This document shows positions 35,814-43,928 of a DNA stretch of 64,000 nucleotides, in pieces; positions within the stretch are counted from its first letter, which is position 1, and the number at the start of each line of letters is the position of its first letter. A program made the translations under genes and the position numbers. The stretch lies in assembly GCA_902514615.1 (NCBI GenBank), contig CABXRG010000003.1, positions 1 through 64,000 of the forward strand, written 5' to 3'. The notes beneath the pieces are model-generated. The model had not been told where the DNA came from. It saw only the letters and a list, made by a program, of their open reading frames with translations, and ran no database searches. Source of the stretch: an uncultured Bacteroidota bacterium. Lineage in GTDB: Bacteria > Bacteroidota > Bacteroidia > Flavobacteriales > Flavobacteriaceae.

Positions 35814-36560
35814 TTATTTAATTATTTCAACCTTATTTATGTAAACATTATCTAAAGGCCAGTCTCTGTTATCGGTTGGCAAATTTGCGATTTTGTCTAC
35901 TGTTTCCATTCCATCAATTACTTCTCCAAAAATAGTGTAATCACCGTCTAAGTGATGAGCTCCGCCCTTTTTTTGAACAATAAAAAATTCAAATGGAGAT
36001 GCCATTTTATATGGATTATCAACTGAGCTACTAGGCATACTTACCATTCCTCTTTTATGCGTATGGCCTTTATTAAAATCATTTGGCAGAAGATACTTTC
36101 CAATATCTTTTCTTTTTTTTGAAATTTTTATGTTGTCACTATTACCTGCCTGTATAACAAAATCATTAATAACCCTGTAAAATTGAGTTCCCTCAAAATA
36201 TTTTTTTTTAGTTAAGTATATGAAATTCGATCTGTGATATGGAGTATTATCAAATAATTGGATATCTATATTTCCAAAAGGTGTATAAATTCTTACTCGG
36301 TTTTCTTTATTTTTTTTTTCAAACTCAAATAAAACATTGATTACATTATCATCTGTCAATCTCAATTCTTCCTTAATATCATTCATGGAAGAAACACTGA
36401 CCTCTTCTTCGGTTTTTACTTTGATTTTTTCATTTAGATTTGATTCAATTGAAGGATTTGTTGATTTAGGGTTACATCCTGTTAAGAGTACTAAAATAAA
36501 AACAATAAAAGTTTGTTTGGTCACTTTCAATAGTTTAAAATTTTTATAAATAAGGAACAT
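35814..36560 (-). CDS. Cyclophilin-type peptidylprolyl isomerase, lipoprotein
   Basis: A 248-residue protein. A lipoprotein signal (FIVFILVLLTGC) precedes a charged linker and a cyclophilin domain from about residue 110: NIDIQLFDNTPYHRSNFIYL, FYRVINDFVIQAGN (Arg of the active site), FNKGHTHKRGMVSMPSS and GEVIDGMETVDKI. It should speed proline isomerisation in the periplasm. The start is uncertain: ATG 36560 overlaps rsmG by 17 bases; a TTG at 36530 or GTG at 36524 would give a more typical signal length. Last gene of the aromatic operon. Confidence 0.82.
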   Translation of the reverse strand: MFLIYKNFKLLKVTKQTFIVFILVLLTGCNPKSTNPSIESNLNEKIKVKTEEEVSVSSMNDIKEELRLTDDNVINVLFEFEKKNKENRVRIYTPFGNIDIQLFDNTPYHRSNFIYLTKKKYFEGTQFYRVINDFVIQAGNSDNIKISKKRKDIGKYLLPNDFNKGHTHKRGMVSMPSSSVDNPYKMASPFEFFIVQKKGGAHHLDGDYTIFGEVIDGMETVDKIANLPTDNRDWPLDNVYINKVEIIK

Positions 36561-37164
36561 ATACAACTTTTTTTGTCTGAAAAAAGTCCTCATTGAAAAA
36601 GTCAGAAATTTCAAACACCTTATTATTTTTATGATCTTTTAATTCTTTTTCTAGGTTACCACCTTTTAAAGAAATTATACCATTTGGTAATTCATTTAAA
36701 GATTTAGATTTAATATTCTTGTTAACCATAGAATAAAACTTATCCATTTTAGACACTGCTCTTGATACAACAAAGTCATATTTATCATTATGATCCTCTA
36801 CTCGACCATTTACTGCTTTTACATTGTTCAGTGACAAGTTTTTAGATATATCTTCTACAACTTTAATTTTTTTTCCAATACTGTCTAATAAAGTAAAATT
36901 AACCTTTGGAAAAAAAATAGATAGTGGTATACCAGGAAAACCTCCACCAGTTCCAACATCAAGTATATTAGTTCCTTCCTTAAATTTTATAATCTTTATA
37001 ATAGCTAGAGAATGTAGGATGTGATTAATGTATAAATTTTCAATATCTCTTCTAGAAATTAAATTTACTTTTGAATTCCAGCTTCTATACAAAGGGATTA
37101 GACTATTATATTTCTCTAACTGTTCCGGAGATAAATTAGAAAAATATTTCTTTAAATTAATCAA
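36544..37164 (-). CDS. rsmG: 16S rRNA (guanine527-N7)-methyltransferase
   Basis: A 206-residue GidB/RsmG methyltransferase modifying G527 in the 530 loop of 16S rRNA. It shows YRSWNSKVNLISRRDIENLYINHILHSL, the SAM site NILDVGTGGGFPGIPLSIFFP, and VVSRAVSKMDKF. Loss of this enzyme gives low-level streptomycin resistance in other bacteria. It overlaps the aminotransferase gene by four bases, so it belongs to the aromatic operon. Confidence 0.94.
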   Translation of the reverse strand: MINLKKYFSNLSPEQLEKYNSLIPLYRSWNSKVNLISRRDIENLYINHILHSLAIIKIIKFKEGTNILDVGTGGGFPGIPLSIFFPKVNFTLLDSIGKKIKVVEDISKNLSLNNVKAVNGRVEDHNDKYDFVVSRAVSKMDKFYSMVNKNIKSKSLNELPNGIISLKGGNLEKELKDHKNNKVFEISDFFNEDFFQTKKVVYVPYL

Positions 37165-38342
37165 GATAAAATATCTTTAATTCTCTTAATAGCTTCTTCT
37201 ATTTGTTCTCTAGATGTTGAGTATGAAATTCTTATACAGTTTGGATAACCAAAAGCATCACCAGGAACAGTAGCAACATGAGCCTTCTCTAAAATTAACA
37301 TTGATAAATCGTTTGCATTCTTAACAGTTTGGCCCTTAAATGTCTTACCAAATAATTCAGATACTTCAGGAAAAACATAGAATGCACCAGCTGGAGGTTT
37401 TTTTATTTCAAAACCCTCAATTTGATTGACTAATTCAATTATTAAATCTCTTCTAATTTTAAATTCATCAACCATATATTTAATTCTTTCAGGAGATTCT
37501 TCTAATGCTTTAATTGTAGCCCTTTGTGCGATACAATTTGCACCACTTGTTATTTGACCTTGCATTTTATTACATGCTTTGGCTATCACTTTAGGGGCGG
37601 CTAAATATCCGATTCTCCAACCTGTCATTGCAAATGCTTTAGATATTCCATTTACAGTTACAGTTCTCTCATACATGCCCGGTAAACTTGCAAAACTTAC
37701 ACTTTTAGAACCATAATTAATATGCTCATATATTTCATCTGAAACAACAATTATATTTGGATAGTTTTGCAAAACTTTTGAAAACGCTAAATATTCTTCT
37801 TCACTAAAAACTGAACCACTAGGATTATTTGGCGAATTAAACATTATCATTTTTGTTTTTTCTGTTATTGCAGATTCAAGTTGTTCTGCAGTAACCTTAT
37901 AATTTGCATCTTCATGCGGATGAACAAATACGGGGATTCCATCTGCAAGAGATACCATAGCACTATAACTAACCCAATATGGAGTTGGAATAACAACCTC
38001 ATCACCTTTATTTATAAGAGACATGCAAACATTTGCAATAGATTGTTTAGCTCCAGTAGATACAACAATTTGATCAGTGTCATAATCCAAATTATTATCT
38101 CTTTTGAATTTTCCACAAATTGCTTTTTTAAGATCTAGAAAGCCATCAACAGGAGAATACTTATGATAATTTTCATTTATAGCATCAATCGCTGCTTCCT
38201 TTATATAATCAGGTATATTAAAGTCAGGTTCACCTGCACTTAAAGTTATAACGTCTATACCTTTATTCTTTAAATCATGAGCTTTAGCAGTCATTGCAAC
38301 AGTTTGTGAAATTGGTAATGATTTAATTTTATCTGATAACAT
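37161..38342 (-). CDS. Aspartate/aromatic aminotransferase (class I PLP)
   Basis: A 393-residue class I aminotransferase of the Ib aspartate/prephenate type. It shows ITLSAGEPDFNIPDYIKEAA, GAKQSIANVCMSLINKGDEVVIPTPYW, MFNSPNNPSGSVFS, VVSDEIYEHINYG and the PLP lysine in VNGISKAFAMTGWRIGY. Its position right after pheA, tyrA and DAHP synthase suggests the final transamination to Phe and Tyr, though aspartate is an equally usual substrate for this family. Confidence 0.9.
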   Translation of the reverse strand: MLSDKIKSLPISQTVAMTAKAHDLKNKGIDVITLSAGEPDFNIPDYIKEAAIDAINENYHKYSPVDGFLDLKKAICGKFKRDNNLDYDTDQIVVSTGAKQSIANVCMSLINKGDEVVIPTPYWVSYSAMVSLADGIPVFVHPHEDANYKVTAEQLESAITEKTKMIMFNSPNNPSGSVFSEEEYLAFSKVLQNYPNIIVVSDEIYEHINYGSKSVSFASLPGMYERTVTVNGISKAFAMTGWRIGYLAAPKVIAKACNKMQGQITSGANCIAQRATIKALEESPERIKYMVDEFKIRRDLIIELVNQIEGFEIKKPPAGAFYVFPEVSELFGKTFKGQTVKNANDLSMLILEKAHVATVPGDAFGYPNCIRISYSTSREQIEEAIKRIKDILS

Positions 38343-38349
38343 GCTTTTA

Positions 38350-39432
38350 TTATTTATTTAAAATTTTTTTTTGGTTGTTTATAGATTCTTGGTGTATTGC
38401 TTTAAAAAACCTCAGAATGAATTCTTCACTTAAACCATGATCCTCACCATCTAGTATCATCTTTCCTAGGATTTCATTCCATCTTTTATTTTGAAGTATT
38501 GCAACATTATTATCTGATTTAAGTTTACCAATATCTTTGGCAACTTTCATTCTTTTTCCAAGGGTTGTTAATAAATTTTGATCTGCAACATCAATTTGAG
38601 ATCTTAAATTATTTAATTGATTTTGATAATCTTCTCCCTGAGAAGTCTTATCTCTTATTTTAAGGTCCTTCATTATTTGTATTAAATGTTTTGGCGTAAC
38701 CTGCTGAGCGGCATCACTCCAGGCATTATCTGGATCCCAATGTGATTCAATCATTAAACCATCATAATTTAAATCCAAAGATGTTTGACTTAAATCATAA
38801 ATTAAATCTCTTTTTCCTGCAATGTGAGATGGATCACAGATAAGAGGAATATCAGGGAAATTATTTTGAAACTCAACAGCAATTTGCCATTCAGGGTTAT
38901 TTCTATATTTGGATTTATCGTATGAGGAAAAGCCTCTATGAATAACTCCAATATTTTTAATATCAGCTGAATAAATTCTTTCTAAACCACCCATCCATAA
39001 AGCCAAATCAGGATTAACAGGATTTTTTATCAATACTATCTTATCTGTCCCTTTTAATGCATCTGCAATTTCTTGAACTATAAATGGACTTACAGTTGAT
39101 CTTGCTCCAATCCATAATATATCAATATCATGTTTTAATGCCAAATCTACATGAACAGAATTAGCAACCTCTGTTGCTATTTTTAAACCAGTTTCTTTTT
39201 TTACTTTTTCTAACCATTTCAATCCAATTGCACCAACTCCTTCAAACATTCCAGGTCTTGTTCGTGGTTTCCAAATTCCAGCTCTATACGCACTTACATC
39301 AGAGTCTTTTAATTCGTGTGCAATTTTTAAAACTTGTTCTTCAGTTTCCGCACTACACGGACCTGCAATAACAAGCGGATGATCTAAGTTCATATGGTCA
39401 AGCCAATTCCTGTACTCTTTTTTATTTTTCAT
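38350..39432 (-). CDS. Bifunctional DAHP synthase / chorismate mutase
   Basis: A 360-residue fusion. Residues 1 to about 255 are a type I-beta DAHP synthase (VIAGPCSAETEEQV, RAGIWKPRTRPGMFEGVG, LWIGARSTVSPFIVQEIA, LICDPSHIAGKRDL), joining PEP and erythrose 4-phosphate. Residues about 270-360 are an AroQ-type chorismate mutase helix bundle (LNNLRSQIDVADQNLLTTLGKRMKV). In Prevotella and Porphyromonas the mutase domain also serves as the feedback sensor. It lies between tyrA and the aminotransferase, so one protein supplies the first step and the chorismate branch of the pathway. Confidence 0.94.
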   Translation of the reverse strand: MKNKKEYRNWLDHMNLDHPLVIAGPCSAETEEQVLKIAHELKDSDVSAYRAGIWKPRTRPGMFEGVGAIGLKWLEKVKKETGLKIATEVANSVHVDLALKHDIDILWIGARSTVSPFIVQEIADALKGTDKIVLIKNPVNPDLALWMGGLERIYSADIKNIGVIHRGFSSYDKSKYRNNPEWQIAVEFQNNFPDIPLICDPSHIAGKRDLIYDLSQTSLDLNYDGLMIESHWDPDNAWSDAAQQVTPKHLIQIMKDLKIRDKTSQGEDYQNQLNNLRSQIDVADQNLLTTLGKRMKVAKDIGKLKSDNNVAILQNKRWNEILGKMILDGEDHGLSEEFILRFFKAIHQESINNQKKILNK

Positions 39433-39437
39433 AGTTT

Positions 39438-40286
39438 CTAGTTAATTCCTTTTAAAATTTCTTTAATGCCATTGATTTTTTTCATTTCAGTGTTAAGATT
39501 ATCCTGATCACTACTCTCAATCATTTTTTTAAAATTATTAATATTTAAGATGTATTCCTCAAGAGATTCAATAATGTTTATTTTGTTTTCAATAAAGATT
39601 GAAGACCACATTTCAGGAGAACTTTTAGCTAATCTAACTGTGGATTCAAATCCACTACCAGCCATATCGTAAATTGTTTGTTCATCATCCTCTTTATCCA
39701 TAACTGTTTTTCCTAACATAAAAGATGAAATATGTGATAAATGAGACACATAAGCTATATGCTTATCATGTGCTATTGAATCCATTGTCTTAATACTCAT
39801 TCCTAAATTTTTAAAGATTTCAATTGCTCCTGAAAGCAGAGTAGATGAAGTCATTTCAGTTTCACATAAAATCATAACCTTTTTATCAAATAAATCTTTT
39901 TTTGCTGCAACAGGACCTGAAAATTCAGTACCAGCTATTGGATGTGCAGCTAAAAAGTTTTTTCTTTTATTGTGGTTTTTTACAGATTTACAAATTTCAT
40001 ATTTAGTTGATCCTAAATCAATCACCAAAGTTTTTTTAGGTATTCTATTTAGAATACTATTTAGCTGATTTTTAATTGATTCAACAGGAACTGCGAGGAA
40101 TAAATAATCAAAATCTAATGATGATTTTGGATCAAATACTTTATCTATAATTTTATTCTTTAATGAAAAGTCAAGTGATTGATTGTTCTTATCAAAACCA
40201 TAGATAGAAATATTTTTATTGACTTCTTTCAATTTTAAAGCAATAGATCCACCTATTAAACCTAAACCTATTATCCCAACTTTCAT
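39438..40286 (-). CDS. tyrA: Prephenate dehydrogenase
   Basis: A 282-residue NAD(P)-dependent enzyme making 4-hydroxyphenylpyruvate for tyrosine. The Rossmann start is VGIIGLGLIGGSIALKL. LAAHPIAGTEFSGP carries the catalytic His, and HIAYVSHLSHISSFML is the second conserved block of TyrA. There is no ACT or chorismate mutase domain; the mutase is supplied by the downstream fusion. It overlaps pheA by four bases (ATGA). Confidence 0.94.
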   Translation of the reverse strand: MKVGIIGLGLIGGSIALKLKEVNKNISIYGFDKNNQSLDFSLKNKIIDKVFDPKSSLDFDYLFLAVPVESIKNQLNSILNRIPKKTLVIDLGSTKYEICKSVKNHNKRKNFLAAHPIAGTEFSGPVAAKKDLFDKKVMILCETEMTSSTLLSGAIEIFKNLGMSIKTMDSIAHDKHIAYVSHLSHISSFMLGKTVMDKEDDEQTIYDMAGSGFESTVRLAKSSPEMWSSIFIENKINIIESLEEYILNINNFKKMIESSDQDNLNTEMKKINGIKEILKGIN

Positions 40287-41095
40287 ATTTTTTGATATTT
40301 ATACTCACCTAAAATTTTAAATTCTTGAGCCATTAATTCAATGATTTTGACTGCCTTTTGGTAGCTTTCAATTGAACTAAAAGTTATATCAACAAAAAAG
40401 GCGTATTTACCAGGAATTTGAATAACTGGTAAAGATTGAATTTTTGTTAGATTTAAACTACAATCACTCATCATATTCAGAACTGTAGCTAGACTTCCTC
40501 TTTTATGATCGAGAATAAACTTTAGAGCTGCCTTATTATAATCAATTATATTTTTTTGATTCTTTTCAAGAACAACAAATCGAGTCTTATTATTTTTAAT
40601 GGTTTGTATTGAGGATTCTAAAATTGTCAAATTATATATCTTAGAAGCATCTATACTAGCAATTGCAGCAACCCCCATAATCTTTTTATCGGCTATATTT
40701 TTTGCACCTAACGCTGTATCCTCACTTTCAATTAATTTTATATGAGGATAATTACTGAAAAACTTAGAACACTGTAATAAAGCCATTGGATGAGAATGAA
40801 CTTCTTGGATATCATTAATTTTTTGATTTGGAAGACACATTAAGTTGTGATCAATATTTAAACTGTATTCTCCGGTGATTGAAAGATTATACTCATCTAT
40901 TAAAGCATAGTTTGGAAGGATTGAACCAGCAATTGAATTTTCAATAGCCATTATTCCATACTCAGAGTCGTTATCAACTACTGATTTTACAAGACTCTCA
41001 AAAGTTGAACATTCATTTAATTCAAATGAATCAAAATAATGATTAGCTACCATATGGTGAAATGATCCTCTAATTCCCTGAATAGATACTTTCAT
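40283..41095 (-). CDS. pheA: Prephenate dehydratase
   Basis: A 270-residue enzyme making phenylpyruvate. The catalytic domain (about 1-180) shows VSIQGIRGSFHHMVA, GIMAIENSIAGSI, SHPMALLQC and the NKTRFVVL signature with the catalytic Thr. A C-terminal ACT domain (about 188-270) has GSLATVLNMMSDCSLNLTKIQSLPV, expected to bind Phe for feedback inhibition. First structural gene of the aromatic operon. The ATG sits two bases after the T tract of an intrinsic terminator, so expression depends on read-through of that attenuator. Confidence 0.95.
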   Translation of the reverse strand: MKVSIQGIRGSFHHMVANHYFDSFELNECSTFESLVKSVVDNDSEYGIMAIENSIAGSILPNYALIDEYNLSITGEYSLNIDHNLMCLPNQKINDIQEVHSHPMALLQCSKFFSNYPHIKLIESEDTALGAKNIADKKIMGVAAIASIDASKIYNLTILESSIQTIKNNKTRFVVLEKNQKNIIDYNKAALKFILDHKRGSLATVLNMMSDCSLNLTKIQSLPVIQIPGKYAFFVDITFSSIESYQKAVKIIELMAQEFKILGEYKYQKI

Positions 41096-41097
41096 AT

Positions 41098-41125
41098 AAA
41101 AAAAAAGTCCTGATTTGACAGGACT
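41098..41125 (-). terminator. Attenuator terminator upstream of pheA
   Basis: On the minus strand AGTCCTG (41125-41119), loop TCAAAT and CAGGACT (41112-41106) form a 7-bp GC-containing stem whose 3' end continues into nine T residues (41106-41098), a textbook intrinsic terminator. The 5' arm can instead pair through TCCTGTC (41123-41117) with GACAGGA (41162-41156) in the leader peptide gene, an exclusive antiterminator of 7 bp plus a G-T pair. The pheA ATG follows at 41095. Confidence 0.9.
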
Positions 41126-41152
41126 AGTATATTTAATTTTTACATAACATAG

Positions 41153-41215
41153 TTATCCTGTCTTCAGATTGAAGAAGAAATAATAGTTATAATAAAAGTT
41201 AAAATTATTTGTCAT
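41153..41215 (-). CDS. pheL: Phe/Tyr-rich leader peptide of the pheA operon
   Basis: A 20-codon open frame, ATG 41215 to TAA 41155-41153, too short for routine gene calling. The peptide core is FNFYYNYYFFF: five Phe and four Tyr among 20 residues, ending NLKTG. Starvation for charged tRNA-Phe or tRNA-Tyr should stall the ribosome on the TTC TTC TTC or TAT TAT codons (41194-41171), leaving GACAGGA free to form the antiterminator. A ribosome reaching the stop codon would cover GACAGGA and let the terminator form. Seven bases separate the promoter box from the ATG, so it is probably translated without a leader. Codon content, position and the exclusive hairpins agree; function is inferred. The symbol is by analogy to E. 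coli pheL. Confidence 0.88.
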   Translation of the reverse strand: MTNNFNFYYNYYFFFNLKTG

Positions 41216-41221
41216 TATTAA

Positions 41222-41252
41222 CAAAAGTATAATAGGTATACATAAAAACAAA
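41222..41252 (-). promoter_or_regulatory. Promoter of the aromatic amino acid operon
   Basis: On the minus strand TTTG (41252-41249), a 19-base spacer and TACTTTTG (41229-41222) match the Bacteroidota -33/-7 consensus fully. Predicted start of transcription is at or just before the leader peptide ATG at 41215. Confidence 0.8.
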
Positions 41253-41261
41253 TTTTTTGAT

Positions 41262-41690
41262 CTATTTTTTAATTATTGATCCGTTTAAATATATAGAATG
41301 TTCTATTGTTGTAGACTTTTCTAAATTCTTTGAAACTGAGCAGTATTTATCAAAACTTAATGCTGCTGCGCGAATTATTTTATCACCAGGAATATCACCT
41401 TCTACAAAAAGCTTTACATGAATTCTTTTATATGGTTCACCAGGAGTTGATTCTCTATCACCCTCAACTTCCATTTTGTATGAATCTGGGTTTAATTTTT
41501 GCTTTTCTAATATAGATATAATGTCAATACTACTACATCCTGCAACACCCATTAATAGTAACTCCATTGGACTCACTCCCTTTACATTATAATCTGGAGA
41601 GTATTTTCTATCAAGAAATACTTGATGTCCATTTTTATTAGTTAACTCAAATAAGTATTTGTCATTAACTCTATCTAATTGTACTGCCAT
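41262..41690 (-). CDS. OsmC family protein
   Basis: A 142-residue OsmC/Ohr-fold protein starting MAVQLDRVND. LLMGVAGCSSIDIISILEKQKL holds the first conserved Cys of the family, and FDKYCSVSKNLEK holds the second. Such proteins are thiol-dependent peroxidases for organic hydroperoxides, or of unknown substrate when in biosynthetic operons. The frame is open upstream to 41735, but ATG 41690, one base after the metX stop, fits the family start. Last gene of the metK-metY-metX operon. Confidence 0.85.
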   Translation of the reverse strand: MAVQLDRVNDKYLFELTNKNGHQVFLDRKYSPDYNVKGVSPMELLLMGVAGCSSIDIISILEKQKLNPDSYKMEVEGDRESTPGEPYKRIHVKLFVEGDIPGDKIIRAAALSFDKYCSVSKNLEKSTTIEHSIYLNGSIIKK

Positions 41691-41691
41691 T

Positions 41692-42654
41692 TTAAAATAT
41701 TTTTGTAAAGATATCTGAAATTTGTTTTGTTTCAATCAAAAATGCATCATGACCATGAATAGAATTTAAAATATGAATCTTAATATCAATATTATTTTTT
41801 TTCGCTATCGAATAAGTTTTATGATCTTCATCAGGTAAAAAGAATATATCTGAGTCTACAGATATTAAATGAATTGAAGATTTTGTTTTAGAAATTTTAT
41901 TTATAAAACTCTCACCATCACGAGTAATATTAGTAGAACTTAGAAGTTTATTCATGAATAAATATGATTCAAGGCTGAATCTTTGACGAAGTTTTGTTCC
42001 ATGATGACTAAGCCATGACTCTACATTATACATGTTCTTATCTAAATTTTTTGTTCTAGTAAACCTTGTATTTAAAGATTTTGGAGTTCTATAAAAGGTC
42101 ATTGCATGAATTCTAGCATCACTCACAGGGTCTCTGGAGTTCTTAAGAATTCTATCTTGGAGAAATGTATTAGCAATTAACCAATCAGTAGCTTTCCAAT
42201 CAGCAGCCACCGGAATTATTATTGATGCTAAATCATTATTAAGTGCAATCATTTCCCATGTCAAACATCCACCAATAGAGCCTCCAATAATGGCATGAAG
42301 CTTGGCAAGTTTTAGTTTGTCAATGGCTTTAATAAACAATAAAGCTATGTCACCAAGATTAAGGTCTAAGTTAAAATCAAAATTATTTTCATTGAAACCA
42401 TTACCAGGAATATTAAAGCTTAAAACAGAATATTTTGTTGTATCAATTGGTTTTTCAAATCCAATAATCTCATTCCACCATCCATTAATTCCTGAGACAA
42501 GAGAGTTACCAGTTAACGCATGATTAACAAGAATCACTGGCGCACTCCCTAACTTTTTTCCAAAAACCTGATAACTTATCTGAATTTTTTTAATTTTTGA
42601 TCCAGATAGTGTCTCAAAATCTTCCAGCAATATATATTTTAACTCCTCTTCCAA
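41692..42654 (-). CDS. metX: Homoserine O-acetyltransferase-like alpha/beta hydrolase
   Basis: A 320-residue alpha/beta hydrolase of the MetX group: PVILVNHALTGNSLVSG with GWWNEIIGFEKPIDT, the nucleophile Ser126 in GGSIGGC, acid Asp in SVDSDIFFLPDE and His in SIHGHDAFL. It should acetylate homoserine to feed MetY. It is about 50 residues shorter than classical MetX, mainly in the lid region. The best start is a TTG two bases after the metY stop; no ATG is near. Acetyl versus succinyl donor is inferred from family only. Confidence 0.85.
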   Translation of the reverse strand: MEEELKYILLEDFETLSGSKIKKIQISYQVFGKKLGSAPVILVNHALTGNSLVSGINGWWNEIIGFEKPIDTTKYSVLSFNIPGNGFNENNFDFNLDLNLGDIALLFIKAIDKLKLAKLHAIIGGSIGGCLTWEMIALNNDLASIIIPVAADWKATDWLIANTFLQDRILKNSRDPVSDARIHAMTFYRTPKSLNTRFTRTKNLDKNMYNVESWLSHHGTKLRQRFSLESYLFMNKLLSSTNITRDGESFINKISKTKSSIHLISVDSDIFFLPDEDHKTYSIAKKNNIDIKIHILNSIHGHDAFLIETKQISDIFTKIF

Positions 42655-42656
42655 TT

Positions 42657-43928
42657 TTATAATGAGCTTAAAGAATCTTTAAGATCATTAATTAAATCAA
42701 TAGGATCTTCAAGACCAATACTAAGTCTAATTAAATCAGATGTAACACCTGTTTCTGCTTGTTGATCCTCATTTAATTGTTGGTGAGTAGTACTAGAGGG
42801 GTGTATTATTAAAGATTTTGAATCTCCAAAATTTGCAAGTAATGAAAAAATCTTTGTACTATCAGTTAATTTTTTTGCAGACTCAAAGCCACCTTTCAAT
42901 CCAAAAGTAACAATCCCACTCTGTCCATTTTTTAAATATTTTTTTGACAGATTATGATATTTTGAAGACTTTAAACCCGGATAATTCACCCAAGCAATTT
43001 CATCTTGACTTTCAAGCCATTCAGCAATTTTCAGTGCATTTTCAGAATGTTTTTTTATTCTTACTGATAAAGTCTCAAGACCTTGAATTGTCTGAAAACA
43101 ATTAAATGGACTTGGCGCACTACCCAGATCTCTTAATCCTTCTATTCTAACTTTAGCTATAAATGCAGCTGGTCCAAGTGCTTCATGATATACTAATCCA
43201 TGATACCCTGCAGATGGAGTTGTAAATTCGTCAAATAGTCCACTACTCCAGTCAAAGTTTCCAGCATCAATTATAACTCCTCCAATTGATGTTCCATTTC
43301 CAGTAATATATTTTGTAGTAGAATGAATCACTATATCTGCTCCATAATTAATAGGCTTCAACAAATATGGTGTGGCAACTGTATTATCAACAATCAGTGG
43401 GAGTTTAGATGCTTTTGAAATTTTTGAAATAGACTCTATATCTAGAACATCCAATTTAGGATTTCCCATACTCTCTATATACACTACTCTAGTATTTTCA
43501 TTAATTGCTTTTGAAAAATTTTCAGTGTCATCAGGATCTACAAAAGTGGTTGTGATTCCATACCTAGGTAGGGTTACATTAAGTAGATTATAAGTTCCTC
43601 CGTATAAACTATTTGAGGCAACTATATGATCTCCTGTTTTTAAAAGAGTTAAAAGAGTCGTGGCTAGTGCAGCAGATCCTGATGAAGTTGCAACTGCAGC
43701 TATACCTCCTTCTAAGGAAGCTAATCTTTGTTCTAGAACATCTGCTGTTGGGTTATTCAATCTTGTATATATATAACCAGGTTCAGCCAATGAAAATAAA
43801 TTAGCTGCATGGTCCGTATTATCAAAAACGTATGATGTTGTTTGATATATAGGAACTGCTCTAGTCCCCTCGGTTTTAGTTGTATTATGCCCAACATGTA
43901 ATGCTAGGGTTTGATCATTATGATTCAT
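42657..43928 (-). CDS. metY: O-acetylhomoserine sulfhydrylase / aminocarboxypropyltransferase
   Basis: A 423-residue Cys/Met metabolism PLP enzyme making homocysteine from O-acetylhomoserine and sulfide. It shows TLALHVGHNTTKTEGTRAVPIYQT, YTRLNNPTADVLEQRLASLEGG, the PLP lysine in DIVIHSTTKYITGNGTSIGG, and SIGLEDPIDLINDL near the end. The long form and wording of the start fit MetY rather than MetB/MetC. It overlaps metK by four bases (ATGA). Confidence 0.94.
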   Translation of the reverse strand: MNHNDQTLALHVGHNTTKTEGTRAVPIYQTTSYVFDNTDHAANLFSLAEPGYIYTRLNNPTADVLEQRLASLEGGIAAVATSSGSAALATTLLTLLKTGDHIVASNSLYGGTYNLLNVTLPRYGITTTFVDPDDTENFSKAINENTRVVYIESMGNPKLDVLDIESISKISKASKLPLIVDNTVATPYLLKPINYGADIVIHSTTKYITGNGTSIGGVIIDAGNFDWSSGLFDEFTTPSAGYHGLVYHEALGPAAFIAKVRIEGLRDLGSAPSPFNCFQTIQGLETLSVRIKKHSENALKIAEWLESQDEIAWVNYPGLKSSKYHNLSKKYLKNGQSGIVTFGLKGGFESAKKLTDSTKIFSLLANFGDSKSLIIHPSSTTHQQLNEDQQAETGVTSDLIRLSIGLEDPIDLINDLKDSLSSL

